From: Hirsutella rhossiliensis
Taxonomy: Eukaryota; Ascomycota; Sordariomycetes; Hypocreales; Ophiocordycipitaceae
DNA: 64,000 bases
NCBI RefSeq assembly: GCF_020360975.1
Contig: NW_025408682.1
Coordinates: 1,346,501 to 1,410,500 of the forward strand
Direction: 5' to 3'
A program made the translations under genes and the position numbers. The notes beneath the pieces were generated by a model that ran no database searches, was not told where the DNA came from, and was given only the letters and a program-made list of their open reading frames with translations. Positions 21,410 to 32,151 of this stretch are shown one piece after another. The number at the start of each line of letters is the position of its first letter. Within the stretch, counting starts at the first letter, position 1.

Positions 21410-22688
21410 CTCGCGGAGCGTGCTTACTTGGCGAGGGAGAGCATCAGCTCCTTTCTTGGTCTGCTTCCCATGGTTCAAGAACCAGAAATCTCCTCGGATG
21501 AAAGACTGCGCTGCGGCCGCGTTGTTCAAAGAAGCACAATGCAAGCAAAGCCAACGTGCAAAGCCTGGCCGTGTACCAAGAAGGGGTGGTTGAGTGCGAG
21601 GGGACCGGTGAGCGGCGTTGATGGAAACGTGAGTTTGAATGTGACAAAGGGAAACCAGCGGGACTCGACATTGGCAACAAAAACGAAGGGGATGACGCAA
21701 CGGCAGCTCGGGCTAAGCTGAGGCGGTGAATGGGTGGGCGAGCCAACCCCAGGGCTCGACCAGGCCCCTGACTAAGAACCCGTCGAATCATTTGCAAGGC
21801 CTGGTGGTGCTGTAATTATTCTTGCCCAATAATCAAAGTCTCCTGGTCTGGGCCAAGCCAGGATTTCAGTTACAGTGTCCAAAATAGAAGCCCGAGGTCG
21901 TGCTGTGCCGAGTTTCATCAGTGCAATACCAACGCCGAATCGTCGCTTTCAGGAGTCCAACAGGATCAATCTTGCACAAGCCCGCAGGCGGAAATCCTCG
22001 GGTATGAAACTGGAGCTGTGATGATGCCTGGGCGCGTTGAACTAGAATTGTCGGGCCCTCACCCTCCTTGGTTGCCTACGATATTCTAGACCTTCGAGGA
22101 CCATGACTCCGAACCTCTAAGCATAAACGACAATATTCATGACAAAGGCAAAGGAGACATCATGAGGGTCCCGCCTGCCAGAATTCAAATCTCTAGTGGC
22201 CGCATACACACAGTTCATAGCCGTGTGATGCCCGTCGCGTGATATCGCAGAGAGTGCGGAGGCAAGTCTGTGGACATGCACCATAAAAGCACGGCGAGCA
22301 GTTTACTGGGCCTCGGTATTCCCCAACTTGGTCCCTTTGTATGAAAGTCTTCAGCACTATCAAAATCCATAGCTCGCTGCTGTAGACACATCGACAGAAT
22401 CCCGTCGACGACGATGCCGCTGTATGCACGGAGTAATCCGAACGCTACTGCAAGGCACTGAACCACTGCAACTCCAGTGTCTATAGCCCTCGGCGATGAG
22501 CCATTCCCGAGATATGCATGTGTCTCGCCCTCCTCTCTTCGCCAAGCAATCGCGTGCGTGCCCGCTTCTGCGCCCCCGACGTGATAGTGAACCCTCACCT
22601 CGACAGACAGAGTGCTGCACCCGAACACGCAAACGGAGCTTCGTTTTGGCAAATCATCGTCCGTCTGCGCGCTTGGCGAGTCGTTGCA
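21410..22688. other. Intergenic stretch, no gene recognised
   Basis: About 1.3 kb between the divergent BTB and MFS genes. Frames here are short or antisense and unrelated to known families. Confidence 0.5.
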
Positions 22689-24614
22689 ATGTCCGAAAAG
22701 ATGGGATGCGTGGATGCGGCGCCGTCCAAAGACCACAGCCACGACCCCGCGTCCGACTGCCTCTCGGCAGACGAGCTGAGCCCGGACGAGGACAAGAGAA
22801 TCCTGCGCAAAATCGACATGTGGTGAGTGTCCAAGACTTCAGTCGTGATGTTCTTCCTCCAAGGAAACAGGGCCGTTCAACACAGCATCCCGAACTGGGC
22901 CGGTTTTCTAACGCACAAGGCGCCGCCCAGCTTGCTGCCCGTCATGGCCTTTTCCTACATGTTCCAGTTCCTCGACAAGTCGGCCCTTGGCTTCACGGCC
23001 ATTATGGGCCTGCGCGAGGATCTGCGCCTCAGCGGGACCGACTTCTCGTGGGCAAGCGGCATCTACTACTTTGGCTATCTCATTGCCTCGTATCCCGCCG
23101 GCGTCATCATGGTCCGCTGGCGGGTAGGCAAGACAATTGCCGCAGCCGTGTAAGTCTAGCGAGTTCCTCATCTCAATGGCTGCGTGCGTGGCTTCGAATC
23201 GTGGACGACGAGAGTTGGGTATAGGCACACACATCTGAGGCTGTTCGGCTGCAGGGTCCTCTGGGGCGTCGTCCTCGTGCTCACGGCCACAACCACAAAC
23301 GCAGCCGGCCTGCTGGCCGTCCGCTTCTTCCTCGGCGTCACCGAAGCGCCCATCGCTCCCGGGCTGACCGTCGTCGTCGCCATGTGGTACAAGCGCGCCG
23401 AGCAGCCGCTGCGACACGCGGCCTGGTATCTCGGCAACACGACAGCCGGCATCGTCGGCGGCCTCGCGGCCTACGGCATCGGCCACATCGATGGCATTGC
23501 AGCCTGGAAGGTAAGACGAGGAGACTCGTGCCGCGGTACGGGCTCTCGCCCCCTGAGGTCTCCAACGCAGCTGGCTGAGATGTGGCTGCGTTGCAGGCCG
23601 TCTTCCTCATCTTTGGGGGCACAACCGTGGCCTGGTCGGTGGGCATCTTTTGGCTGCTCCCCGACGTCCCCATGTCGGCCTGGTTTCTGACAAAGGCGGA
23701 CCGCGCCAAGGCCGTTTCACGGGTGAGGGATAACATGACAGGCATCAAGAATAACGAGTTCAAGTGGCACCAGTGCCGCGAGGCGCTCCTCGATGTCCAG
23801 ACGTGGTTTGTTGCGGTGATCCAGCTCTGCAGCAGCATTCCCAACGGCGGAGTGCACAGCGTATGCCCTGCACCCCCCCTCCCTCTTGTTGGTGGGCGTC
23901 GGCTGACTCTAGACAATGCTGCCGTGGTCTCGCAGTTTGGATCCATCGTCATCGAGGGCATGGGCTTCGGCCAACTCACGACGTTGCTGCTCCAGAGCGC
24001 CAGCTACCTGGTCCAGCTGGTGCTCGTGCTCGTCGGCACGGCCGGCAGCACACGCTTTCGCAACACACGGACGTACTTTATGACAGTCAACTTTGCCCTT
24101 GCCGTCGTCGGCGCCTCGCTGGTCCGACAGCGCCCGGCCGAGGACAAGTGGACGCGCTTCGCCGGGTACTGCGTGAGCATGGCCTTCAGTGCCAACTTTC
24201 CCTTGGTCATGTCCATCATGTCGGGCAACTTTGGGGGCTTCACCAAGAAGGTGACTGTCAATGCCATTGTGAGCCTCCTCATTCTTACCTCTTCGGCTGT
24301 TCCTTCAACGCTAAGCATCCCTTGTTGCGCCTCGGCAGTCCTTCATCGCCTACTGCGCAGGCAACATTGTCGGCCCGCAGCTCTTCATGGCGCGCGAGGC
24401 GCCGTCTTACACGTCGGGCTTTCTCGCCATGATGGTCTGCTTCAGCCTCGGGTTCGTGACGTGCATCGCGCTGCGGGTCTATCTGTGGCGGGAGAATCGG
24501 AGGCGGGATCGTGTGTGCGGCGTCGCGGAGGAGGGCGGCGTCGAGGGCGGCGTCATGGTGAATCTGATGGACAAGACGGACAAGCAGATAGCGCAGTTCA
24601 GATACGTCTACTAG
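22689..24614 (+). CDS. MFS permease, DAL5/TNA1-type anion:cation symporter family
   Basis: Six exons: 22689-22822, 22931-23149, 23255-23510, 23597-23860, 23936-24268 and 24339-24614, giving 493 residues, standard for the family. The donors are GTGAGT, GTAAGT, GTAAGA, GTATGC and GTGAGC. The N-terminal cytosolic tail ends ILRKIDMCLLPVMAF, the family's entry into TM1. Then come FLDKSALGFTAIMGLREDL, YYFGYLIASYPAG, RFFLGVTEAPIAPG, MWYKRAEQPLR, FWLLPDVPMSAWFL, and CAGNIVGPQLFMAREAPSY near the end. Family members import small carboxylates or ureides (allantoate, nicotinate, pantothenate, biotin precursors) at the plasma membrane. Substrate cannot be read directly. The intron at 23861-23935 is 75 bp and open in frame. 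It lies 360 bp upstream of BNA6 on the same strand, which makes nicotinate-type transport an attractive guess only. Confidence 0.9.
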
Positions 24615-24973
24615 CCCGGGTCAAAGCTGGCAGCACTGCTGGAGCTGCAACGCCGCATTGACGTGACTCGTTGCATCTCGAAACCGGCTTGAAGATTCAA
24701 GTTGGAGGTCATTGCAGACCCTAAACCCTAACCAATCCCGCCCAGTCCCGACCACCTTCCCCACCCCGCCGCCGCCTTGGTGCGTCAGCGGGCCGAGTCT
24801 CCCTCCGTTCCGTCCGCTTCCTCAGTCATCGCTCAACCTGACGCCAATCTCTAGGCCTCAAGAGTCATCGCCGTTGCGAGTTTAGCCCTTGTATCGCTCG
24901 TGCTCTTCCTCAGCAGCCTCGTTTCCAAACCCCGGCCATTCTCGACGCCGTCGCCGCCGCTTCCGATCCGACC
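24615..24973. other. Intergenic spacer with a short telomere-like motif
   Basis: Holds two tandem CCCTAA units (about 24719-24734) and the GC-rich BNA6 promoter. No gene is visible. Confidence 0.6.
24719..24734. repeat. Two-unit CCCTAA telomere-like motif
   Basis: ACCCTAAACCCTAACC contains two copies of the TTAGGG complement with one extra A. Too short to show that this was ever a telomere. Confidence 0.35.
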
Positions 24974-25978
24974 ATGACGACGACGACGTTTCCTGCCGCC
25001 GCCGGCAGCTCGCTCGCCCAACTCCTCCCGCCTAGCTGGAAATCGCAGGTGACGGCCTGGCTGGCCGAGGACACGCCGACCTTCGACTACGCCGGCTTCG
25101 TCGTCGGCGACGCCCCCCGAGTCGCCACGCTTTGGGCCAAGTCGGCCGGCATCCTGGCCGGACGGCCGTTGGTGGACGAGGTCTTTGCGCAGTGCGGCTG
25201 CGTCGTCGAGTGGCGCCTCGACGAGGGCGCAGCCGTGGCGCCGGCAGACAAGCCCGTGGCCGTGGCGACGGTCCGCGGCCCCGCGCGCGGCCTGCTGCTG
25301 GGTGAGCGGGTGGCGCTCAATGCGCTGGCCCGGTGCTCGGGCATCGCCACCCGCAGCCGCGACCTCGTGGCCAAGCTGCGCGAGGCCGGCTACACGGGCA
25401 TCGTCGCCGGCACGCGCAAGACGACGCCGGGCTTCCGGTTGGTGGAAAAGTACGGCATGCTGGTGGGCGGCGCCGACACCCACCGCATGGACCTGAGCGT
25501 CATGGTCATGCTCAAGGACAACCACGTCTGGAGCCGCGGCAGCATCACCGACGCCGTCGCCGCCGCAAAGGCCGTCGCCGGCTTCGGCCTCAAGATCGAG
25601 GTCGAGGTCCAGTCCGAGGCCGAGGCCGACGAGGCCATTGCCGCCGGCGCCGACGTGGTCATGCTCGACAACTTTACCGGCGACGGCGTCCGCGTCGCTG
25701 CCCGCAACCTCAAGGAACGCTGGCGTGGCAAGAAGCACTTCTTGCTCGAGGTCTCTGGCGGCTTGAAGGCCGACAATGTGGCACCGTATGTGTGTCATGG
25801 TACGTCCCCGTCTTGTCCACGCTGCGTCTCCTCTTCCCGCGCCCTGCTTTCTCCTGGGCCACTGTTCGACGCCAGGATGTCCGTTGACCATGTGCACGCA
25901 GATGTGGACATCATCTCGACAAGCTCCATACACCAGGGCGTTCCGCACGTAGACTTTTCCTTGAAAATCGAACACTAG
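24974..25978 (+). CDS. BNA6: Nicotinate-nucleotide pyrophosphorylase (quinolinate phosphoribosyltransferase)
   Basis: Two exons, 24974-25799 and 25902-25978, giving 300 residues, the usual length. The 102-bp intron (GTACGT donor, CGCAG acceptor) joins PYVCH to DVDIISTSS. It converts quinolinate and PRPP to nicotinate mononucleotide, CO2 and PPi, the entry of de novo NAD synthesis. Visible motifs: FDYAGFVVG, EWRLDEGA, RVALNALARCSGIAT (residues about 111-125), GTRKTTPGFRLVEKY with the phosphate-binding Arg and Lys, GGADTHRMDL, LKDNHVW, VMLDNFTGDGV, and the C-terminal DVDIISTSSIHQG. The ATG has a good context (ACCATG). It is convergent with the amine oxidase gene, about 170 bp between stops. Confidence 0.97.
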   Translation: MTTTTFPAAAGSSLAQLLPPSWKSQVTAWLAEDTPTFDYAGFVVGDAPRVATLWAKSAGILAGRPLVDEVFAQCGCVVEWRLDEGAAVAPADKPVAVATVRGPARGLLLGERVALNALARCSGIATRSRDLVAKLREAGYTGIVAGTRKTTPGFRLVEKYGMLVGGADTHRMDLSVMVMLKDNHVWSRGSITDAVAAAKAVAGFGLKIEVEVQSEAEADEAIAAGADVVMLDNFTGDGVRVAARNLKERWRGKKHFLLEVSGGLKADNVAPYVCHGTSPSCPRCVSSSRALLSPGPLFDARMSVDHVHADVDIISTSSIHQGVPHVDFSLKIEH

Positions 25979-26147
25979 TGTACCGAAGACGCGGCACCGT
26001 CCTGAACCTGGAGCGTGGCATGGTTCTCTGCCTTGACTATCATCTCGCATCGTCCCCTTGTTCCCAGTCAGCCACCTTGCCCCGCCGTGAGTTCGCTTCG
26101 CCGCTTGCCATCGTTCTTGGACACCAAGAGTCCTATAAATGACCCGC

Positions 26148-28620
26148 TCAACTCTTGTCCGCCTCGTCCGTGACATGGGCTCCGACATCTTTGGCGTCAG
26201 CTCCCGGTCCCGAACCCTGCCGGTGGCTCAGGGGGTTCTCCTGCACGGAGGCGCCCTTGTCGTCCCCGCTGTCCGCAGAAGCGGCCGTGGCGCCGCAGCA
26301 GGGGACTAGAACGCTGGCCTCGTTGCGCTTGGACGGGACGTCGAGCGCCGGGTTGCGGGTGAAGAAGTCGGCAGGGCGCAGGTGAATCTGATGGACCTCG
26401 GCAGGCCTGGACCAGTGTCAGCTGGGTTGCTTCAAAAAAGTGAGTCGCCACTAGGGCGACGGAGTGGGAGATGGCGAGAAACTGAAAGCGAGAGAGACAA
26501 GGGCAACAAGATTTCTTACATGACCGGCCAGTCCTCAACCCGAGGGTTGTGCGTCAGGCCGTACACTGTCCAAACGACGGGACTGCTTCTTCTGCCAGCG
26601 TCGTCGCCTTGGCCGCGATGCTGCGCCTCGGCCGAGGCCCCGTTGCTCGCCTCCTCGCCCGCCTCGGTGAACCAGTCTCCTCGCTTGACCATGGCAGCCA
26701 CGCCGCGCTGCTCGCCGCAGCTCTGGTTGGTGAACTCGCCGGCGGCCCAGAACTCGCCGTCGCGGAAGCCGGTGACCCAGGCGTCGTGCCGGGCGAAGGG
26801 GGCGCGCCTGGCCAGGACGCTGTCCTCGTCGGCCAGCATCATCTGGGTGGCCGGGGCGACGAGCTTGTAGCCGACGTTTTTGCCCGAGAAATCGTTCTTC
26901 TTGTGGGCGTTTTCGAGGCGCAGCATCCGGTTGAGGCGCGGCTCGGCATCGACCCAGGTGGCGCGGTCGACGGGGGTGCGGCAGACATTGTAGAGGTTGC
27001 CGTAGGGGTTCTTCTGCGGGTCCATCTTTGCGCCGCGGCTCTCCTCGACGACGACGCGCGAGTCGCCCGGGCGGTACGAGTCGATGGCGGGATCGATGCG
27101 GGCGGCAAAGATGTGCTGGTGGTTCTGGGCGAGGATGCCGGGGCCGACGACGTTGCCGTAGTCGCTCGTCTTGCCGTCGTCGATGGCGACGACGCTGACG
27201 ATGCCCGTGGCGCGCGTCTCGAGGGTGATTGCGCCGGCCAGGTCGAGCTTGAAGGCCAGCACATACTCGTAGTTGGCCAGGGTGCAGACGAACTGGACGA
27301 CGAGCTCGCGGGCGCGGGCGACGACGGCGCGGGCGGTGCGGAAGTTTGTGTGCTTCCACAGCAGGCCGGCGTCCTGCTCGTGCAGGCAGACGACCGACTT
27401 GGCGCGCGTGGGCGAGCCGTCGGGCGCAGCCAGCCAGGCGTCGAAGTAGTGGATGGCGCCCAGGCAGTCACAGCCGAGTTTGAGGCTATTCGCGGCGCGG
27501 CCGACGCCCCCGTCGCCGAAGTCAAAGGCCTGCTTGCGGTGGAAGGGCGGGCGCGGGTCGGCGTAGGGCACCGTCAGCTCGCTGTAGCTGAGGCGGTATG
27601 CCACGGGCCGGTGGTCGAAGCACACGTCGTGCAGCACGGCGCCCTCGCGCGGCGTGAAGCCGAGCCGGAAGCGCCACCGCTGCCACTCGACCAGGCCGTC
27701 GGCGTGGGCGACAAAGGACGCGCCCTCGGGCTGGACCACGTTGAGGGGCCTGAGGTCGGTCCGCGGCGGCTGGTCCAGCAGCTCCGGGACGTACTCGGCG
27801 GGCCGCGAGCGCGTAAACAGCGGTTTGGGCTGCTGCTGCTGCTGCTGCCGCGTCTTCGTTTCCGGCTCGAGAGCGTCGCCGGAGCCGCCCGTGGCCAGGC
27901 GGTCGATGCGGATCACCTGCTGCGAGACCCAGTCGATGATGGGGATGATGGGGATCGGGTAGGCGTAGTGGTTGGTGTCTGGGTTGTTGCGCGAGGCGTC
28001 GCGGGCGAAGACGAGGCCCTGCATGTAGCGCGGGTTCTGGTCGGCGGTCCCGCCGTACGGCCACGGGTCGACGGTGATGCGGAAGCCGTCGGGCAGGGCA
28101 AAGCCGGCCATGGCGTCCTTGAAGAGCTGCGAGTTGACGACGATGGCCTCGCACTGGCCAAACTCGCCGCTGCCGACGCCGTCAGCCGCACGCACCCTTG
28201 GGCGAACACACTCTCCTTCGCTGCTACTTACACGGTAAAGTACGGGTATGAAAACTCATCGGCCGAGCGGCGCGCCACGACCCGGCCGGTCCCGAGGTCC
28301 ACCACGGCGCGGGTGTGGACGGGCCGCGACCCGGCGTCGACGACGTCGTACTCGACAATGGCCTGGCGCGGCGGGCGGGCGGGCGGCTCACGGTGGCCCC
28401 CGGTCAGGGCGGCGGCGGCATGCTCGGCCTCGAGAAAGGGGACCAGGTCGGCCTTGCGCGGCTCGTCGAGGTGGACGGCGCGGAAGTAGAGCGACTGGCG
28501 GGCGCCGTGGAGGCCGACGACGGCGTCGCGCGCGGCGATGCACTCCTGCCGCAACAGCGGGGCCAGCGGGTGCGGCGGGTGCGGCGGGTGCGGCGGGTGC
28601 GGCGGCGAGCTCGTCGACAT
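26148..28620 (-). CDS. Copper amine oxidase
   Basis: Three exons, complement of 26148-26406, 26520-28169 and 28232-28620, giving 765 residues. Introns are 62 bp (GTAAGT donor) and 113 bp (GTAAGA donor, CTGAC branch). It oxidises primary amines to aldehydes with release of NH3 and H2O2, using copper and a self-made topaquinone. The topaquinone motif TLANYEY is present, with the precursor Tyr codon at 27269-27271. The catalytic-base region is YFDAWLAAPDG. The copper ligands are NHQHIFAAR (near 27107-27132) and GLTHNPRVEDWPVM, whose His codon is near 26552. The N-terminus has a PHP repeat coded by a 9-bp repeat, and residues about 280-286 include a poly-Gln run. No signal peptide, and the C-terminus is not a clear SKL signal, so location is unclear. 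Confidence 0.95.
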
Positions 28621-28659
28621 GGTGTGTCGGGGCCGGCGGCGGACGGCGATGCAGCGAGC

Positions 28660-28712
28660 TGTCCGACGAGCTTTCCGACGAGCTTTCCGACGAGCTTTCC
28701 GACGAGCTGTCC
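28660..28712. repeat. 12-bp minisatellite upstream of the amine oxidase
   Basis: About four to five tandem copies of GACGAGCTTTCC with one T/G variant, 40-90 bp upstream of the chosen ATG. It is probably in the 5' leader. Read through on the minus strand it would give repeats of ARRK, but no upstream start there looks real. Confidence 0.75.
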
Positions 28713-31239
28713 GAGGCGGAGGAAGCGGGCGTGTGGCAGCAACGCGAGGGCGGTTTACAGTTCCAAGTATAAAAAGCAAGCCGAACAACAAGGCACGCCC
28801 GAGTCGACTTTTACCATGACATCACCCGGCCAGGCTACTCCGCACAGGGCGGGCGAGAGGGTCCGATGATTATTATATACATGACGGTCCTCCAGCTGGC
28901 GTGGGAGCGGAAGCGGGCCGTTGGACGTGGCGTGCGGAGAAGACAGAAGTGAGGGCCGTCAGCGTCCGGGACAGCCGAGGGCCCTATCGGCTCCGCTCTC
29001 GCCTCCTCGCACATGGACGAAGCCATCATGTCTTGTGTGCAAACATGGAGCCCAACGCTTTGTCGTCTCCTGCTGTGTGTCAGTGAGCAATGTCGCCTTT
29101 CTTGGCTTCATTTTCTTCACCACTCCGCGAGCTATCGCGTGCACGGAGGTCGGCTTGCTCGGTTGGGCACTGGACGTACAGAACAGCATCACCGTGACGT
29201 GGTCTGTCCTCCGCTCGACGTCGCCGACCTGCGGCTCCCGCGCTGGTCCAATCAAGCGCTCCGGGAGTGCCTCTCGGCGCGGGCGTCGGACCATCGTGGG
29301 GGCTGACATGTAGCCAAGACTGGCAAACAGATGCAGCTCGGCAGGCAATACAGCTGCAAGAGGCCAGAGGGGGAGAAGCGACCGAGACACAAGGGCCACG
29401 TACATCAAGGCCCAGTCGTTGGACAAATGTCATTGTGCGATGGAGGGACCTGGCCAGCTTCCCTCGTCGGCGGATCCAACGACTCGCTCGTTTGCTGCAG
29501 GACGTGGGCGACCGAGAAAGGCCGAGGTCCGATTACAAGGCTTGTCAGCGCGCCAAGAGCCGGCAGGGCTCAACACGATGCGGAGCAGAGAGAGAGGCTG
29601 GGGGCGCTGGGCTATTCCCGTCGAGGATAGCGTCCAAGAGCGACTTTCCGCAGGCTTGAATTGAAGCCTGTAGGAATAGCAAGTGCGGATAGCAAGTGCG
29701 GATAGAGTGTGTGACAATACGGTAGGCCCGAGGCTCTTCCGCACACATGGCCGTTGGGCACGGTGCCTCGTCCCGGCCAATCACGTCTTTTCTCTTCGGC
29801 CGACTTGCCGTCCGGACCGCGCGGCAACCGGCCGTTGGCACAGAAGCCTCCCGGCATCGCAGCAGCCGGCGCCGGGCTGAGGGACACGGGGCCACTCGTC
29901 TCTTCCGGTGCAGCCGTCTTCGGGTCCCAAAGCTGCCAGCAGCTTCCCTCGGGTCATTCTTCTCCTCCGATGGCCAGGGGCTATTATAACTTGCTGCGTT
30001 CCTGGCATAGAAACTGACTGGCGGCCTCGCTCGCTAGTTCGGACAAGATCTACCAATATGCCAAAACTACGGCCCCGTATTTCATACTCTCCTGACTCAG
30101 TGTATTCGCCGACAGGAACAAGATTGAAAGGGAAGCGTCTTTTTCTCTTATCGCCCCCCCCCTCCCCCCTGTCCCTCGATTCATCCTTCTGGGCCCTGCA
30201 TGATGCGCGAGTGGCCGAGTCGACGATGGCTTCGGACCAGGGAGCCGAAGTCTGTGCAGCTGGTCTTTTACGGGGTAAGGGAGGGGGGCTGACGCAGGGA
30301 CCGAGGCCGAGAGGCTTGTCTGGTCTCGAGCAGGACTTCGGACTTTATTGGATGCGCAAAAGTCAATCAACCAGGCCGAGGGAGAGCAATGGTCCCAAAT
30401 GTGTTACAGGGCCCACCCCTGCAGCGGGCCGCGTCTCTGCATCGTGTCATTTCTTCTTTTTTGCCCTGCTGGTGGAAGTCGAGACGTCGTCGGAAGCGAC
30501 CTGCAATGCGGACTCAACCTCCGGTAGGCTGACGAGGGGGCCAAGACATGGGATGCGCTTCCCGTCGGCGAATGATTCAGTCGTCGGGTCTGCCACGGGG
30601 CTTACACGACTCGAGGGGCGCATTGACAGGACGAATCAGGGCGGGGAAAGCCTCGTCGTCTCGTTTTTTTCTCTCGTCGCCTAGCCAGGCTGCACGGCCA
30701 TGACATGGTTGGGAATCGCTATTATGCATGCCTACGCGCACGTGCATGGGAGGACCATCTGTGTATGCTTGACCGGCCACCTGTGTTCACGCTTCTCGTC
30801 GAGGTGGGATATGAAGGCCGCGTGCACCGGACGATGCTGTGGAAGAAGACGAACGCTTGTTGGGCGATCCATTTGGGCGGCGGTGCGCGGAACCTCGTAC
30901 TGTGCCCAAGTATGGATACGGATACGGATATGGCGATGGCGGCGGCCTTCCTTGCCAGCCATGGATGGCTCTCTCTCTCTCCCCCCCCCCTTTGGCAAGC
31001 GTGAGAGAGGTGCAAGCACGCGAGGCGAGTGAAACGCCGGCGGCGGATGATGCGCCGACTGGCCCATAATAGAGTATGCGCACTACAGAGGAGCTAGAGA
31101 GTTGGAGCGAGGGGAAGAAAGGGAAAGAGAGAGGGAAAGAGAGGGTCGTGGTGGTGCCTCATTCCTGTGACCCACCCCTTGTTTTTTTGCGTATTAGTTT
31201 GCTCGCATTCCTCGCTCTAGTTATTCCTCGCTCTGTTCC

Positions 31240-31315
31240 TCACTCTATTCCTCACTCTATTCCTCACTCTATTCCTCACTCTATTCCTCACTCTATTCCT
31301 CACTCTGTTCCTCGC
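31240..31315. repeat. 12-bp tandem repeat, ATTCCTCACTCT units
   Basis: About six near-perfect tandem copies of a 12-bp unit in a pyrimidine-rich tract, with variants (GTTCCTCGCTC) at both ends. The sequence is non-coding by appearance. Confidence 0.8.
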
Positions 31316-32151
31316 TCGTCCTGTCTCTCTCTCTCCTTGGCCGACGCAACCACCCTCTTTTGCATCCTTCTTGTTGACCTCCTTCCTGTCTGCCCGCCTG
31401 CCTACGGTACTGTACCGCTCCGTACCTACTGCGCTCCCTCTTTTCATCACACGACTCTGCTATATGTAGCCTGGCCAAGACCCTCTCTTTCTCTCTCTCC
31501 TGCCGTCTTATCCATACGAAGCATCCGATCCTGGGCGCCATTGCCTGTTCTGGGCACTACCCTCTGGCCCTTATTTTTAGCTCTCGTCACCAAACTCTGG
31601 CCCCCGGTCGTCGTCGGCGTCGTCGTCATCTTCAGCAGCGGCTTTGCTCCGCCTCTGCCGTCCGTGCATCCGCCCGCGCCGGCCCCTAAAAGTTTACAGC
31701 ATCCACAGCCGCAAGCCGTTGTATTTATCCTTCTGTTCGTTCCTTCCTTGCTTCCCTCTCGCTTCGCTTGATCCACCCCGCGCCCCTCCTCCAATCTCGC
31801 TCGCGCCTCGGCAGCCGCCTCGCCATTGGCTCATTCCGTGCTCGAAACCGCGGATCCCTGCCGAAGAAAAGCTTCATTGGGGAAAAAAAGAAAAAAACAT
31901 CTGCCTTGTTGTCCGCCAGCACGCACCCCCGACAAGACTGTCTCGTGCATCATCGCATCGCCAACATCGCCAACATCGCCTGCCTGCGACCGACGACGGC
32001 GGTGACTCTCGATGCCCACGTCGCTCTAGCCCCCCGCTGCATTCGTCAAGCGAGCCAGCCTCGGCTCCACGACGGCTTGGCTTGACCGACGCGTCTCGCC
32101 AACCTTTCTTTTTTCCTCTTCTGCCTCGCAGCGCCCTCCTCGTTCGCCGCC

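Larger units (their letters stand above)
28621..32151. other. 3.5-kb divergent intergenic region
   Basis: Lies between the divergent amine oxidase and mannosyltransferase genes. Several frames of 100-260 codons exist on both strands but are low-complexity, without domains or splice logic. It contains two tandem repeats (28660-28712 and 31240-31315), GATACG microrepeats near 30920 and pyrimidine runs (30965-30990, 31320-31520). Best read as promoters and 5' leaders. An unrecognised non-coding RNA cannot be excluded. Confidence 0.5.

Noticed and set aside
418..24614. A secondary-metabolite cluster formed by the P450, NAD(P)-binding protein and two MFS genes
   Set aside because: No PKS, NRPS, terpene or other core enzyme, large gaps between genes, and one transporter is a pseudogene.
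24851..26188. 445-codon minus-strand frame over BNA6
   Set aside because: Antisense shadow of a GC-rich coding gene; Asp/Ala/Gly-rich text without domains.
26549..28489. 646-codon plus-strand frame over the amine oxidase
   Set aside because: Antisense shadow with repetitive Val/Gly/Asp composition; the minus strand has the topaquinone and copper motifs.
29908..30684. 258-codon plus-strand frame in the long spacer
   Set aside because: No domain, signal or splice logic; composition like the surrounding non-coding DNA.
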